NCBI GenBank assembly: GCA_013112555.1
Contig: JABFGK010000001.1
Coordinates: 930,001 to 994,000 of the forward strand
Length of the DNA stretch: 64,000 nt
Direction: 5' to 3'
From: Planctomycetota bacterium
GTDB taxonomy: Bacteria > Planctomycetota > Phycisphaerae > Phycisphaerales > UBA5793
Shown: piece by piece, positions 54,069 through 64,000 of the stretch
How the letters are laid out: each line of letters begins with the position of its first letter
Position numbering within the stretch: the first letter of the stretch is position 1
Made by a program: the position numbers and the translations under genes
The notes under the pieces: model-generated
What the model was told of the DNA's origin: nothing
What the model saw: only the letters and a program-made list of their open reading frames with translations
The model's database searches: none

Positions 54069-55934
54069 ATGCCCGAGCGTCCCCAGGACGACTTCTTTGA
54101 CCGTTATGAGCGACTCATCGTACGAGCCGCTGAAGTCGGCGTGGTTCCGCCCGGCGGCCTGACGCCCGGTGAACTGCGCGAGTTGCTCAAGCAGCATGGA
54201 TTTGCAGCGCCGGACGATCTCGAACGTGTGACCGCGCTGCTCGAACGATGTATCTACGGGGAACGCGGCGACGAAACAGAATGTCGCGATGGGGCATATC
54301 TCTGCGGGCAACTTGAAGACGCGCTGCCGCTACCAGAATCACCCCCGGCGCCCAGCCGGCTCCAACGGTTCAGAGACTGGCTGTCGACGCACTCGCAGTA
54401 TTGCATGATTCCGCTCATCGCGATGCTGCTATTCGCCGTGGTGTACGGTGTTTGGCATTCCAGCCTGTCGTTTTTCAATTTCACTGCCACAACATCGTCC
54501 GCTATCGGCTGGAGCCAGGACTACTTGGGCGAGATCAACCTCGTGCAGTCGGTTCAAAGCCCCTCGTGGAGCAGCATGCCAAGCAGCCCATCGTGGGTTG
54601 TGTGCAACTCCGATCCGGTGATCGATTGGCAAACCGTGAGACATGCCGAATCGGTTGGGATGGACCTTGACACGCGGCATGATGGGATCTTCAAGTCCCG
54701 CAATGAAGTGTTTGACCCGCCGCTCGGCTGGACGCATCGCCTCATCGTGTATAACCGTGTGAACTCGGGCTACCACTTCCTCACCGATGGTTCGAACATG
54801 CACAGCGCGCAGGGAACGGGCGATGCCGACGCCAGGATCTATCGAGCCGATGTCGAGGTGATGTTGCGACCGGGCGAGACGGTGGCCGTTCCTTCGCCGA
54901 CACCGGATGCAGTCGTGACCTCCGCCACGACATCGCCACGTGTCACGGGACAGTTCACGAAGGATGCATCCGATGCGCTGTATTTCACCAGTTCGCATGA
55001 CGGCATCGTTCGCCTGCGCTACACCCTTTCGACATGGCAGAACTACTCGTTTGCAGCACTCCCCGATGTACCGTTTCAACCGGTCCCGACCACTCTGCCG
55101 GACAATGTTCGAGCGGATGCACAGGTTGTGATCAATGCAATCGGCGGTCTGCCTGCACCGACGTATGCCGAGACGGTTCGGCGGCTCCATGCCTACTGCG
55201 CCGGGTTTACCGTCGGCCCGATCGATCAATCCAAACGAGAGCGGAGCATGTTTCTCACGATGGCACTCCAACGGCGCGGCGTGTGTCGGCATCGGGCGCG
55301 ATCGTTTTTCATCATTGCGTCAGGACTGGGGATTCAGACGCGGCTGGTAGAGAATCGGCGCCATTCGTTTTGCGAAGTTCGCCTGCCGGATGGGAGTTGG
55401 CGTCGGCTTGAGTTTCGATTGGATGCGTCGGAAGGGCCGCCGTCGGGTGACTCCACGCCTGCATACCGTGCGGAAGTGTCCGACTCGTCATTCGCTCTGC
55501 CTTACATTGTCATTGGTCTGGTGGGACTGCTCATGCTGGTACTCCTGGGCAGTCGCAGACACAATGACATTGCCGGCCATATTGTCACTGCATCCAGGCC
55601 GAGTGATCTGTCCAATCAGCGTGCCAGGCGGGATATGCGAAGCCATGCTCCCGGGGCCGCGACCGCGAGTCTCATCGAACTCGTCCGCACGCGACTGATC
55701 GAGGAACTCGAACTCAATCCCGTGCCGCCCTATGGACTGCCGGCTGCGTGCCGGCGCCGGCACATACCGGACCAAATGATACAGCGAGCGAGACATATCA
55801 TGGAGGCGGATCTGAACGCACTCGAGCAGGGAGCGGAACTGTCCATCATCGATGAGTACTTCTGGGATTGTCTCCGCATCATGTACTACCTCCAGAGGAT
55901 GGTGAAGACCAATGAATCAACCGACCGCCACTGA
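54069..55934 (+). CDS. Membrane protein with transglutaminase-like domain
   Basis: 621 residues. Membrane helices at about 115-135 (MIPLIAMLLFAVVYGVW) and 476-500 (LPYIVIGLVGLLMLVLLG). The transglutaminase core lies between: ALQRRGVCRHRARSFFIIASGLGIQTRLVENRRHSFCEVRLPDGSW, with Cys (GVCR), His (RHSFCEV) and a following Asp or Glu as the papain-like triad. The C-terminal part is cytoplasmic and helical. Its 3' end overlaps the MoxR gene by 23 bases. Transglutaminase-MoxR-DUF58 sets are widespread and thought to form a membrane chaperone or modification system; the substrate is not known. Confidence 0.83.
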   Translation: MPERPQDDFFDRYERLIVRAAEVGVVPPGGLTPGELRELLKQHGFAAPDDLERVTALLERCIYGERGDETECRDGAYLCGQLEDALPLPESPPAPSRLQRFRDWLSTHSQYCMIPLIAMLLFAVVYGVWHSSLSFFNFTATTSSAIGWSQDYLGEINLVQSVQSPSWSSMPSSPSWVVCNSDPVIDWQTVRHAESVGMDLDTRHDGIFKSRNEVFDPPLGWTHRLIVYNRVNSGYHFLTDGSNMHSAQGTGDADARIYRADVEVMLRPGETVAVPSPTPDAVVTSATTSPRVTGQFTKDASDALYFTSSHDGIVRLRYTLSTWQNYSFAALPDVPFQPVPTTLPDNVRADAQVVINAIGGLPAPTYAETVRRLHAYCAGFTVGPIDQSKRERSMFLTMALQRRGVCRHRARSFFIIASGLGIQTRLVENRRHSFCEVRLPDGSWRRLEFRLDASEGPPSGDSTPAYRAEVSDSSFALPYIVIGLVGLLMLVLLGSRRHNDIAGHIVTASRPSDLSNQRARRDMRSHAPGAATASLIELVRTRLIEELELNPVPPYGLPAACRRRHIPDQMIQRARHIMEADLNALEQGAELSIIDEYFWDCLRIMYYLQRMVKTNESTDRH

Positions 55935-56865
55935 CGACCTTGCTGCCGCCGGTGAAATCGCGGAGCGCATTGCAGGCCGGGTATCGCAACGCGTCGTCGG
56001 CATGCGTACCGAGATTGAACTGCTGATCTGTGCGATTCTGGCCGACCGGCATGTCCTCGTGGAGGGCGTGCCCGGGGTTGGAAAAACGCTGCTGGTGACG
56101 TCACTGGCCGCTGCGATGGGCTGCACCTTTCGGCGGATCCAGTTCACGCCCGACCTGCTGCCAAGCGACATTCTCGGCGGTAACATCTTCGATCAACGCG
56201 ATGCATCCTTTCACCTTCGCCGAGGACCTGTCTTTGCCAATGTGATTCTTGCCGACGAGATCAATCGAGCGCCGGCCAAGTCCCAATCGGCACTCCTTGA
56301 AGTCATGCAGGAGAGGCAGGTCACCATCGAAGGCGAGACCATCGTGCTCGACGCACCGTTCTTTGTCTTTGCGACACAGAATCCGATCGAACACGAAGGC
56401 GTCTACCCGCTCCCGCAGGCGCAACTCGATCGGTTCGCGATGCGACTGACACCGGGCTATCAGAGCGAGCCCGATGAGCAGATGCTGCTGGCTGCACATC
56501 GACAACCGCTCCCGCAGATCAGCGCAGCCACGAATCCGCAGGAGATTCGCCTCGCACAGCGCGCGGTGGAGGGCATTGTCATCTCAGATGAGATTCTCGC
56601 ATTGATCGTGCGCTTGTGTGCCAAGACCAGAACATACCCCGAGGTGGTACTCGGGGGCAGCCCGCGACTCGGGCTCGACCTGCTGCACTTGAGTCGGGCC
56701 CGCGCCCTGCAGCACGGGCGGACTCACGTGCTCCCTGACGATATCAAGGCACTCGCGCAGCATGTGGCAAACCATCGCATCATGCTGACGCCGCAAGCGG
56801 AAGTGGCCGGCATGACCGCAGAGCAGATTATCAATGACGCCATCACATCCACAATCCTGGTCTGA
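55912..56865 (+). CDS. MoxR-family AAA+ ATPase
   Basis: 317 residues. VEGVPGVGKTLLVTSLAAAMG is Walker A, RIQFTPDLLPSDILGGNIFD is the MoxR-specific segment, and VILADEINRAPAKSQSALLEVMQERQ is Walker B. FVFATQNPIEHEGVYPLPQAQLDRFAMRL carries sensor 1 and the arginine-finger region, and a lid domain with GGSPRLGLDLLHLSRARAL follows. Full family length. Such ATPases act as chaperones with VWA/DUF58 partners; the partner here is the overlapping downstream gene. Confidence 0.95.
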   Translation: MNQPTATDDLAAAGEIAERIAGRVSQRVVGMRTEIELLICAILADRHVLVEGVPGVGKTLLVTSLAAAMGCTFRRIQFTPDLLPSDILGGNIFDQRDASFHLRRGPVFANVILADEINRAPAKSQSALLEVMQERQVTIEGETIVLDAPFFVFATQNPIEHEGVYPLPQAQLDRFAMRLTPGYQSEPDEQMLLAAHRQPLPQISAATNPQEIRLAQRAVEGIVISDEILALIVRLCAKTRTYPEVVLGGSPRLGLDLLHLSRARALQHGRTHVLPDDIKALAQHVANHRIMLTPQAEVAGMTAEQIINDAITSTILV

Positions 56866-58504
56866 TCGCCGGCTCCTGCTGGCGCTGGCCCCGCTCATCG
56901 CCTGCTCAGTGATCACTGCCCTCGTGCTCGGTCAGGCTCTGGCCGGCGGGCTGTTTGCCCTGCTGTACATCCTTGCCGATCTCGGAATCGAAGCACTGTG
57001 GCGCGCACGCCGTGGCTCAATCGGATCAGTGTCAATAACGATGGTCCCTCTAGCGCCGCACGAAGCAGCCGTTGCCGGAATGCGGTTTCGCATGATAGCA
57101 CGCGTTCGGCCCACCCAAACGTTACATCGCTGTCTCGTCGTGCCAGTGCTTCCGGGCGGTGTGAGTTCACTCACCCCCCAGGCGTACCAGGGTAACTTGG
57201 AGCAGGGGACCGAACAGACGCTTGTTTTCGAGATCGCCATGGATCGGGCCGGGTCGTTTGTCGTGCCGGGCGTGATGGTGCGAACGAGCAGTCTGCTGCA
57301 TCTCTCATCACGTTCGATCATGCTGTGCGATCGCCATGTCGTGTCGGTGATGCCCGATTGTCTAACGAGCACGGCACTGTCCACTATCTTTACCACGCAC
57401 TCGATCAGGAGTAGCGCAAGTCGACGCAACGTGAAGCGCGGATCGGGCACGGAATTCAGAGAGCTGCGCGACCATCAGGCCGATGACACCTTACGGCGCG
57501 TGGACTGGAAGGCAACGGCACGGCGCGGCACGCTGATGGTGCGCGAATACGAACAGCCGCGCGAGTTCACCATACAAGTCGTACTCGATGCGTCGATCGA
57601 CTTGGCCTATGGCGATCAAGTACCAAACGGGTTCGCCAACGCGGCTGATCTCATCGCCAGCCTGGCATTCCTGGCACGCGCCGAGGATATCCGATTGCGA
57701 CTGACAATGTACGATGATCAAAGGCTCTGGCAGTCGCGCATGGGCAATGGCACTGCCGGCTTTCATCGCCTGATGTCCCAGGTAGTCGACATGCCCCGGC
57801 AAGCGCTGCGCCTGTCGCTGGAACGACGATCGCCAATCGAACTTGAGACGATCGCGCGCAAGGCATGGCGACGTCAGCGTCGTCACTGGGCCGAGCCATC
57901 GCTTGATGACGCAGCCCGAGCGTGCCATGCAGAGGGAGCGTCGCCGCGCGATCGCATGATTCACTTCCTCTCGGAGTTCGAGCCCGACCTGGCAATCAAT
58001 GCACCGCATCGGTGTCCGGAGTGCCGCCTCAGGGTGTACCCCGATGAGGCAGCCTGCGCGCGGTGTGGTCAGACACTGTCAACAGGCACGCTGCCGGCCC
58101 GAGCCGAGCGAGCAATCGAAGCGCTGGCCGTGGCATTGCGACAATCGCGCGGCCGTGAGATGCTCGTCTTCATCTCCGCGCTGGCAGGAGGCGAGGCGTG
58201 CAATGAGGTCGCCTCATATCTCTCGCATGCCGCAGCCGGGCATCGCACCGTGCATGTGGCAAGCCCGGGGTTCGCACCCTTGCGGCTGGCCCGCTATCGC
58301 CCCCCCGGGACGCTCGGGAACTTTCCAACTCGGTTCCTGTCCGTGACCAACATCTACCGCCTACGACGCACGGCCGAGCACACAGCCTTTCGCGACCGAC
58401 TCCTGACCGCAGGCGTGCAACTGCACGAACTTGACAACCGAGAGACGCTGGACCGAATCGTCTCAGCACTGCTCTACTCTGAAATCCTTGCTGCATCGGC
58501 GTGA
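56834..58504 (+). CDS. DUF58 membrane protein with internal zinc ribbon
   Basis: 556 residues, overlapping the MoxR gene by 32 bases. N-terminal membrane helices at about 10-45 (LLLALAPLIACSVITALVLG). The DUF58 signature is at about 205-235: GSGTEFRELRDHQADDTLRRVDWKATARRG, followed by a VWA-like part (FTIQVVLDASIDLAYGDQ). Between residues 390 and 415 it has CPECRLRVYPDEAACARCGQ, a CPxC...CxxC zinc ribbon unusual for DUF58 proteins. The VWA MIDAS DxSxS is DASID here, so metal binding may be impaired. Likely client of the upstream MoxR. Confidence 0.86.
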   Translation: MTPSHPQSWSDRRLLLALAPLIACSVITALVLGQALAGGLFALLYILADLGIEALWRARRGSIGSVSITMVPLAPHEAAVAGMRFRMIARVRPTQTLHRCLVVPVLPGGVSSLTPQAYQGNLEQGTEQTLVFEIAMDRAGSFVVPGVMVRTSSLLHLSSRSIMLCDRHVVSVMPDCLTSTALSTIFTTHSIRSSASRRNVKRGSGTEFRELRDHQADDTLRRVDWKATARRGTLMVREYEQPREFTIQVVLDASIDLAYGDQVPNGFANAADLIASLAFLARAEDIRLRLTMYDDQRLWQSRMGNGTAGFHRLMSQVVDMPRQALRLSLERRSPIELETIARKAWRRQRRHWAEPSLDDAARACHAEGASPRDRMIHFLSEFEPDLAINAPHRCPECRLRVYPDEAACARCGQTLSTGTLPARAERAIEALAVALRQSRGREMLVFISALAGGEACNEVASYLSHAAAGHRTVHVASPGFAPLRLARYRPPGTLGNFPTRFLSVTNIYRLRRTAEHTAFRDRLLTAGVQLHELDNRETLDRIVSALLYSEILAASA

Positions 58505-58764
58505 CGAGCATCTGCTCCGACATCCACAATCGAGAGCACCCCACAATTCGACCACAGGCACAGACAGGCAACCGCGCATCAAAACTGATATAAGAATCCA
58601 CTTGTGCGGTCTGCTGTATTCGAATCATGACACGCTGTTGCCGTTCCGAGAGCCGATCGATACTGTATCATGTCCGTACTCACGAATGAGACAGGTCTCT
58701 GCATATCCCAAACTCCGTGTCAGGAGTTTCGTGTGACGGGCAGTATGGCCTGCTGGAGCCTCTC

Positions 58765-59331
58765 ATGGCCCCGAATGAACCCGAGCGAGCGCCGGATGCT
58801 GATACCGGGACGTCGATGTCGGACGAGGTCATCTCTGCCGTCTACGACGAACTGCGCCGTATCGCCCAGCACATGCTGCAGCATGAACGCCCGGGTCATA
58901 CATTACAAGCGACTGCGCTCGTCAATGAGGCCTATCTGCGACTGGCCGCAAACTCAAACCTGCACTGGGAGAAGAAGGAGCACTTCCTGGCCACCGCTGC
59001 CATGGCGATCAGACGAATCCTCATTGATCATGCACGCGCCCGGAATCGACTGAAGCGGGGGGGCGGCGCATTGCGCGTCACGCTGAACGAAGCGATTGCA
59101 GCGCAGGAGCAGGATGGGATTGATGTGCTCGAACTGGACGAGGCGCTGGTCCGACTGGCCGAGTTTGATGAGCGAAAAGCACGTATTGTCGAGTTGAAAT
59201 TCTTCGGGGGATTGACCACCGACGAGGTCGCTGCCGTCCTCGGCCTGTCTGATCGAATGATCCGCAAGGACTGGGCGCTGGCACGAGCCTGGCTGTCTCG
59301 GGAACTCGGGGGGGAGCGCGAAACGCTGTAA
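58765..59331 (+). CDS. ECF-type RNA polymerase sigma factor (planctomycete kind)
   Basis: 188 residues from the ATG at 58765 with GGAG upstream; an in-frame GTG/ATG at 58717 is less likely. Region 2: SAVYDELRRIAQHMLQHERPGHTLQATALVNEAYLRL, then LATAAMAIRRILIDHARARNRLKRGG; region 4: DERKARIVELKFFGGLTTDEVAAVLGLSDRMIRKDWALARAWL. This matches the ECF-like group abundant in planctomycetes, which is not controlled by anti-sigma factors but linked to kinases. Stop and next start overlap (TAATG), tying it to the downstream kinase, which probably phosphorylates it. Confidence 0.94.
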   Translation: MAPNEPERAPDADTGTSMSDEVISAVYDELRRIAQHMLQHERPGHTLQATALVNEAYLRLAANSNLHWEKKEHFLATAAMAIRRILIDHARARNRLKRGGGALRVTLNEAIAAQEQDGIDVLELDEALVRLAEFDERKARIVELKFFGGLTTDEVAAVLGLSDRMIRKDWALARAWLSRELGGERETL

Positions 59332-61773
59332 TGGAACCTGCACACTGGAACGAAGTCGACCGACTCTTCAAGGCGGCACTCGATATCGAGGACCCGGCCG
59401 AACTTAAGGCCTACCTGATTCACGAGTGTGCCGGCAACGAGCCGCTCCGCGCTGAAGTCCAGGCACTGCTGGACCATCATAATGAGTCAGCGTCCTTCCT
59501 GTCCACGCCGGCCCTCGGTGACGACGCCGTTACGCCCGCCTGGTTCGCGCCCACTCAAGGGGCATCGCAGCAATATAACCCCACTCTCCCAGAAGATTGT
59601 AACTTTCGAATCCTTGAGACGCTCGGAGAGGGTGGGATGGGAATCGTATTTCGTGCCCAACAGCGGCAGCCCAGCCGAACCGTGGCCTTAAAAATCATCC
59701 GGCCGGGCCTCGTGGGCATGAGTACGCTCAGACGATTCGGCCTGGAAAGCGATATGCTCGCACGATTGGAGCATCCCGGTATCGCACGCATGTACGAATC
59801 CGGGACGTTGCAGGTAAACGGGGGTGCCCCAACCGTTCTTTGCCATGGAACTGGTCGAAGGCATCCCAATCACTGAGTATGTCAGGAATCACATGCTCGG
59901 TGCCGAGGCGCGCGTCGAACTGATTATCAAGGTGGCCGAAGCAGTCAATCATGCACACGCCCGCGGGATTATCCACCGCGATATCAAGCCGGCCAACATC
60001 CTCGTTGACGACTCCGGGCACCCGCGCGTCCTCGACTTCGGCGTCGCGCGAAACGTCGATGCCTCAAAGCAACTCCAGACCATCGAAGGCGATGTCGGGC
60101 AGATTGTCGGCACGTTGCCCTATATGAGTCCGGAGCAGGCAAGCGGTGACCATGAGTTGGTCGATGTCCGTGCCGATGTCTACTCGCTGGGGGTCGTGGC
60201 ATATGAGGTCCTCACCGGCAGGCTCCCCCTTGATTTACCGCCCGACAACCTGCTCGAATCCATCCGCACGATCGTCGATACCCCACCCGGGTTGCCGAGC
60301 CGATACGCGCCCTCCTGTCGTGGCGATCTCGAAACAATCATCCTCAAAGCACTGGAAAAAGAACCGGAGCAGCGATACCCGGGTGCATTGCACTTTGCCA
60401 ATGATCTCTCGCGGTTCCTCGCAGACCAACCGATCGAAGCCCGTCCTCAAACCACGCTCTACCACCTGCGCAAATTCGCCCGTCGGAATCGAACGCTCGT
60501 CGCAGGATCGGCAGCCATCCTCATGCTGCTCGTGGCCGGCGTGATCACGATCTCCATCCTGCTCAATCGAGCCATTGACGCGGAGGAACTGGCAGTACAG
60601 CGCTCTGACTTCATGGCCGAGGCCCGGGACAATGCCCAGCGCGAAGCCCGTAATGCACAAGAGATCACCGACTTCATTACGGAAATGCTGGCAGCGATCG
60701 ACCCGGCAGCAGATGGCCGAGAGTGGCGCGTACGCGACATGCTGGAGATCGCCGAGCACGAACTCGACTCGCGCTTTCGCCAGCAGCCGCTGCGTGAGGC
60801 ATCAATCCGAAATGAAATGGGAACGATCTACTTTGCACTCGGCATGATCTCGGAAGCCCGCACACACTTCGGCCGCGCGCTCGATCTCCGGCGTGAACAC
60901 CTCGGCGAATCCGACGAGGACACACTCAAGTGTCTTAATAACCTGGGGATGACCTTCATGAACCGAGATGAAGCGCCACAGGCTCGCACCTACCTCCAAC
61001 AGGCGCTGGATGGGCGGCAAGCGGTGCTGGGGCCGGATGCCGTCGAGACAACTCGCACGAGAAACAACCTGGCCTCAACACTCATCATGCTCGGTGAGAT
61101 CGACGAAGCCGAACGCATGCACCGGGAAAACCTGGCCACGCTCACTCAGGCAGTCGGCTATGACAGCGACGATACACTTACAGCACTCCACAACCTGATC
61201 GGGATTCTCCGACGAACCGGGCGGACACCGGAGGCCATTAGCCTGTACGACACACTCCTGTCACATGCCGATACCGTCTGGGGCCCATCGCATCGGCGAA
61301 CGCTGATTGCGAAAAGTTCCTATGCCAGTGCCCTCAAGGATCTCGACCGATTCGACGAGGCCGAGCAGGCGTTTCTCGAGTCAGCAACACTGCTGCGCGA
61401 GCACTTCGGCCCCGACTACCGCGATACGCTGATCGTCGAGTACAACCTCGCACTCATGTATTTGAATCAGCAGCGACTTGATGAAGCCGAAATCCTGTTT
61501 GCCTCGCTCATTGAGCGCGCCCGCCATGCGGAGAATCCGGATGACCGGTTCCTTGATCGCTTCCTCGATCGGCACAGCACGTGCCTGGAAAGTCTGCAGC
61601 GATACCGGGAAGCGGCAACCGCCTTGTCAGACCGCTACCGTACTGCCATTGCCTTCCGAGGTCGAGACAGCACCCGCGCCCGTCGCGCAGCCGAGCGGTT
61701 GTCAGACTTCTATCGCCAGCATGGCCAGACGGAGCAGGCCGATGTATCGAACGTTCTCGCAGCGATGCAGTAG
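59331..61773 (+). CDS. Transmembrane Ser/Thr kinase with TPRs (one frameshift)
   Basis: From the ATG overlapping the sigma-factor stop. A short N-terminal domain (about 100 residues) precedes the kinase: ILETLGEGGMGIVFRAQQRQ and VALKII (Lys), reaching ARMYESGTLQVNGG. There homology moves to the +1 frame: PQPFFAMELVEGIPI, IIHRDIKPANILVDD, VLDFGVARN and GTLPYMSPEQASGD. Removing one G from the run 59820-59824 gives a single 813-residue protein. A membrane helix follows (AILMLLVAGVITISILL), then extracytoplasmic TPR/kinesin-light-chain-like repeats (NEMGTIYFALGMISEARTHF; NNLASTLIMLGEIDEAERMH). Everything else is intact, so the shift is probably a sequence error. Likely senses peptide or protein ligands and signals to the paired sigma factor. 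Confidence 0.9.
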
Positions 61774-61943
61774 TCGATCGCGTGCAGCCTGCTCGGGATA
61801 CGCCCACCGATGCACGAAGCAGAGCAGCCCGTCGTCAGACCATACCTGCTCACGGATGACATTGCCGCCGGAATCACGCCGACCCGGATTCCTGTGTGAA
61901 CGCAATCTGCCCGGCCCATTCTGCGCGATGCACCGGGTTGCAT

Positions 61944-63517
61944 TTATTGGATTGCGCTGGCAGCGACGTTGCTGGCGTTCTCAAACTGCACTGCCTGCAG
62001 CCACACGGTTCTCCCGCTGGCCGAGCGCGGCACAAAGACGTTCCATTCTGCCCGGCCGTTGGCGTCGGTAACCAGGCGGTCATCGACCTGCTGCGGCTTA
62101 AGGATGCCGATGCGAACGCTCAGCTTCGGGACATTCGTAAAGCCCTCGCCGGCCAGGCTCGCTGCGAGCCAGACCGGTTCATTCGGTTTGGCACCCGTTA
62201 TCTCGATCGTGGCCGGCTGGCCGCCAATCAGGTCACTGGCCCGCAGTTCGATCGGGTGGGTCCGCAGGTAGTACACATCTTGTTCACCGTTGAACGTGGC
62301 TGCATACACCACAGCAGCCGAACCGTTCTCCGATTGGCATTGGAAGTAATCACCGATCTTCCGTTGCTGAGGCCAGCCGATCCTCGTATCAAACTGATCC
62401 GACAGGGCACGGTTTGGCGCCCAGGTGCGACCATGATCATATGAGTACGAGTAGTACAGGCGCGAGAGCAGATGATTCGGGTCATCACGCGTATCGTACC
62501 AGAATGCGTCAAGCCGGCCGCCCGGTGACTGGTCCATCGCAGCCATCCAGTTGTAATCCAACCCCGGAGGATCGTCATTGACACGAATCGGTGTCGAAAA
62601 ACTCTCGCCCTGGTCGGTGCTGGTCGAGAACATGACGTCACATACATCATCGGGTCGCTGGGCACTCGACAAAACGTAGACGTCTCCATATTCCGGCCCG
62701 GGCATGTGGTTCGTCTCAATCCACAACTGACTACACCCGCCTGCCGGATTCACCGGAGGCTGCCACGGCATCCAGCCGAATTCGACGGACCGGCCCGATT
62801 CGAACACAGGCTGAACACTCGGATCCCATGCATTGTCAGACCTCCGAACCGTAACATGATCACCCCTCCACCAGCCGGCATACAACTCACCGCCCGGACC
62901 GACATTCATGTGGGCAAAGATGCTGGCCCCGATGTCCATCGTCGGCATGTACGACTGCCCTTCATCGGTGGAACGAGTGAAGTGCCCGGGAAACTGCCAG
63001 ATGCCGTAGTGGTGAGTGCTGATGCCTGTGTTATCAACAATGTACCAGTTCTTGTCAACCCCGGATTCGGTGAGGTAGACGGGGGGCTCCCAGTCGACCC
63101 CTGCCGTCGTGCTGCGATAGGTACAGACGCCGTCACGGAGCGAGCGAAAGATGAGGCTGTTGTAATAGAAGTACCCATTCCCATCGGCCGCGATCACCGG
63201 ATCGGACTGGTTGGCACCGCTGCCGGACCCCGGGGGGAGCTCAAGCGGCGGGCGGTTCGTCCAGGTACGCCCGCCGTCATTGGAATAGCGCACCCGGCAT
63301 ATCGCACATCGGACGAGATCGTGTTGAACTGCCGCCAGCCGACGACGATCACGTCAGGATCGATCGGGCTGATCGCAAACGATGGCTCGTTGGCAGCGTC
63401 ATTGAGAATGTTGTACCCATCCGCGTCAGTGTTGATCTGGATACCATTCGATTGCGCAAGCAATGTGGGAACCAGCCAGACGGAGACGAGACAGCCGAAC
63501 CAGTGCGTCTTGGACAT
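61944..63517 (-). CDS. Secreted Asp-box (sialidase/BNR-like) repeat protein (one frameshift)
   Basis: Start at the ATG at 63517 with AAGGGA upstream; signal peptide ends near LLAQSNG. After residue 75 (SSDVRYAG) the frame is lost; the continuing sequence RYSNDGGRTWT is in the -1 frame. The junction is CCC at 63293-63295 on the plus strand (GGG in the gene); one extra G restores a 524-residue protein. Asp-box motifs (S/YxDxGxxW/F) occur at least five times: YSNDGGRTWT, STTAGVDWEPP, STDEGQSYMPT, STDQGESFSTP, YSYDHGRTWAP, indicating a six-bladed sialidase-like propeller. No catalytic Arg triad is evident. The end AEWNVFVPRSASGRTVWLQA nearly matches the subtilase at 36409. Confidence 0.87.
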
Positions 63518-63770
63518 TGTCGAATGATCCCTTGCTTCTTGCGGTGTGCAGTGCTGATCGCATATGCCGGTACAAGACCTTGCTCCGATATCGGCGCGCA
63601 ACGTCTTTGCTGCCGGCAACTGACTGAGTGCAGTATACCAAGCCGCCTGATTGTGCCTAGACCGAAATCACGCGATGCCTGAGAGATTTCAAGAATGCTT
63701 CCCGGCATGCGCACAGGAGAAATCCGGGTTCGACGGCGCTGAAAGCATCAAGATGATGATCACGCCCTGC

Positions 63771-64000
63771 TCAGAACTTCGTCTCAAGCCCGATATACAT
63801 CAGCGCCGGGTTCGGCAGGTAATACTCGATACAACGGCCGGCCAGAAAGTCATTGTGCGATATCGACACCACGCCGGTCACACCGTTCAACTCGTACACA
63901 TCGAGCCCCGTGTACCGATTGCTTGCCACCCAGGCAACCTTACGGCGATCACGCGGGTGAGCCGTCAACTCCGGGCCGTTCGTAATCACAATCCCGTTGC
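63771..64000 (-). CDS. C-terminal end of a probable outer-membrane beta-barrel
   Basis: The frame enters from the right window edge and ends at 63771. The 76 visible residues have alternating strands with terminal LPNPALMYIGLETKF, ending in Phe, the signature of the last strand recognised by the BAM machinery. ASNRYTGLDVYELNG and YYLPNP resemble the final strands of TonB-dependent receptors. Too little is visible to be more exact. Confidence 0.55.
   Translation of the reverse strand, partial: NGIVITNGPELTAHPRDRRKVAWVASNRYTGLDVYELNGVTGVVSISHNDFLAGRCIEYYLPNPALMYIGLETKF

Noticed and set aside
59874..59876. The early stop of the large kinase gene as another Sec codon
   Set aside because: The sequence after the stop in that frame is not kinase-like; homology continues in a different frame, so this is a frameshift.

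Overview
The window reads as chromosomal DNA of a GC-rich, Gram-negative-type bacterium, most likely a planctomycete of the Phycisphaerae kind. The pointers are an ECF sigma factor overlapping a Ser/Thr kinase with TPRs, HAF-repeat and Asp-box secreted proteins, M14 peptidases with Asp-rich inserts, membrane proteins with a CASCGYNL-type zinc ribbon, and clusters of short palindromic intergenic repeats. No phage, plasmid or insertion-sequence genes were seen. The lineage is inferred from gene style, without a marker gene.

Layout. 1-7.8 kb (mostly minus): ResB-like cytochrome c biogenesis protein (cut by the window edge), SpoIIE phosphatase, DUF192 lipoprotein, GluQ, a pterin dehydratase, a VWA plus TPR pair, and DoxX. 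8-14.8 kb (plus): tRNA-Leu, two M14 carboxypeptidase-like proteins (the first lacking metal ligands), ThiL, a TsaE-YacG fusion and a small unknown. 14.9-17.4 kb (minus): class IV aminotransferase, sulfotransferase-like protein, 3-methyladenine glycosylase. 18-27.3 kb: a HAF-repeat protein and terminator, then a selenocysteine island: selD (itself a selenoprotein), selB, selA (frameshifted), selC, a protein with two in-frame UGAs in two thioredoxin-like domains, and, on the other strand, an AhpD-like CxxU selenoprotein. 27.4-35.7 kb: Na/Pi-type transporter, small kinase, EamA transporter, a tiny membrane selenoprotein, thioredoxin, dihydropteroate synthase, lipoprotein. 35.7-36.4 kb: a gene-free block of direct and inverted repeats. 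36.4-52.5 kb: secreted subtilase, GT2, a second class IV aminotransferase, large secreted proteins, a voltage-sensor-like protein, an M24-like protein, and a histidine kinase/response regulator pair. 53-64 kb: tRNA-Asp, a transglutaminase-MoxR-DUF58 operon, a sigma-kinase pair, an Asp-box protein and the end of a probable outer-membrane barrel.

The centrepiece is selenium. All five inferred Sec codons lie where a redox Cys is expected or likely, and each is followed within 10-25 nt by a short hairpin with a G-G-U (or GGGU) apical loop, as expected of bacterial SECIS elements bound by SelB. The cassette supplies selenophosphate (SelD), Sec-tRNA (SelA, selC) and decoding (SelB) to selenoproteins in and near the same locus.

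Four genes (selA, the dual-Sec gene, the large kinase, the Asp-box protein) carry single-base frameshifts, all explained by gain or loss of one base in a short C or G run. Assembly error is the simplest explanation. A related C-terminal beta-type domain recurs in several of the secreted proteins.
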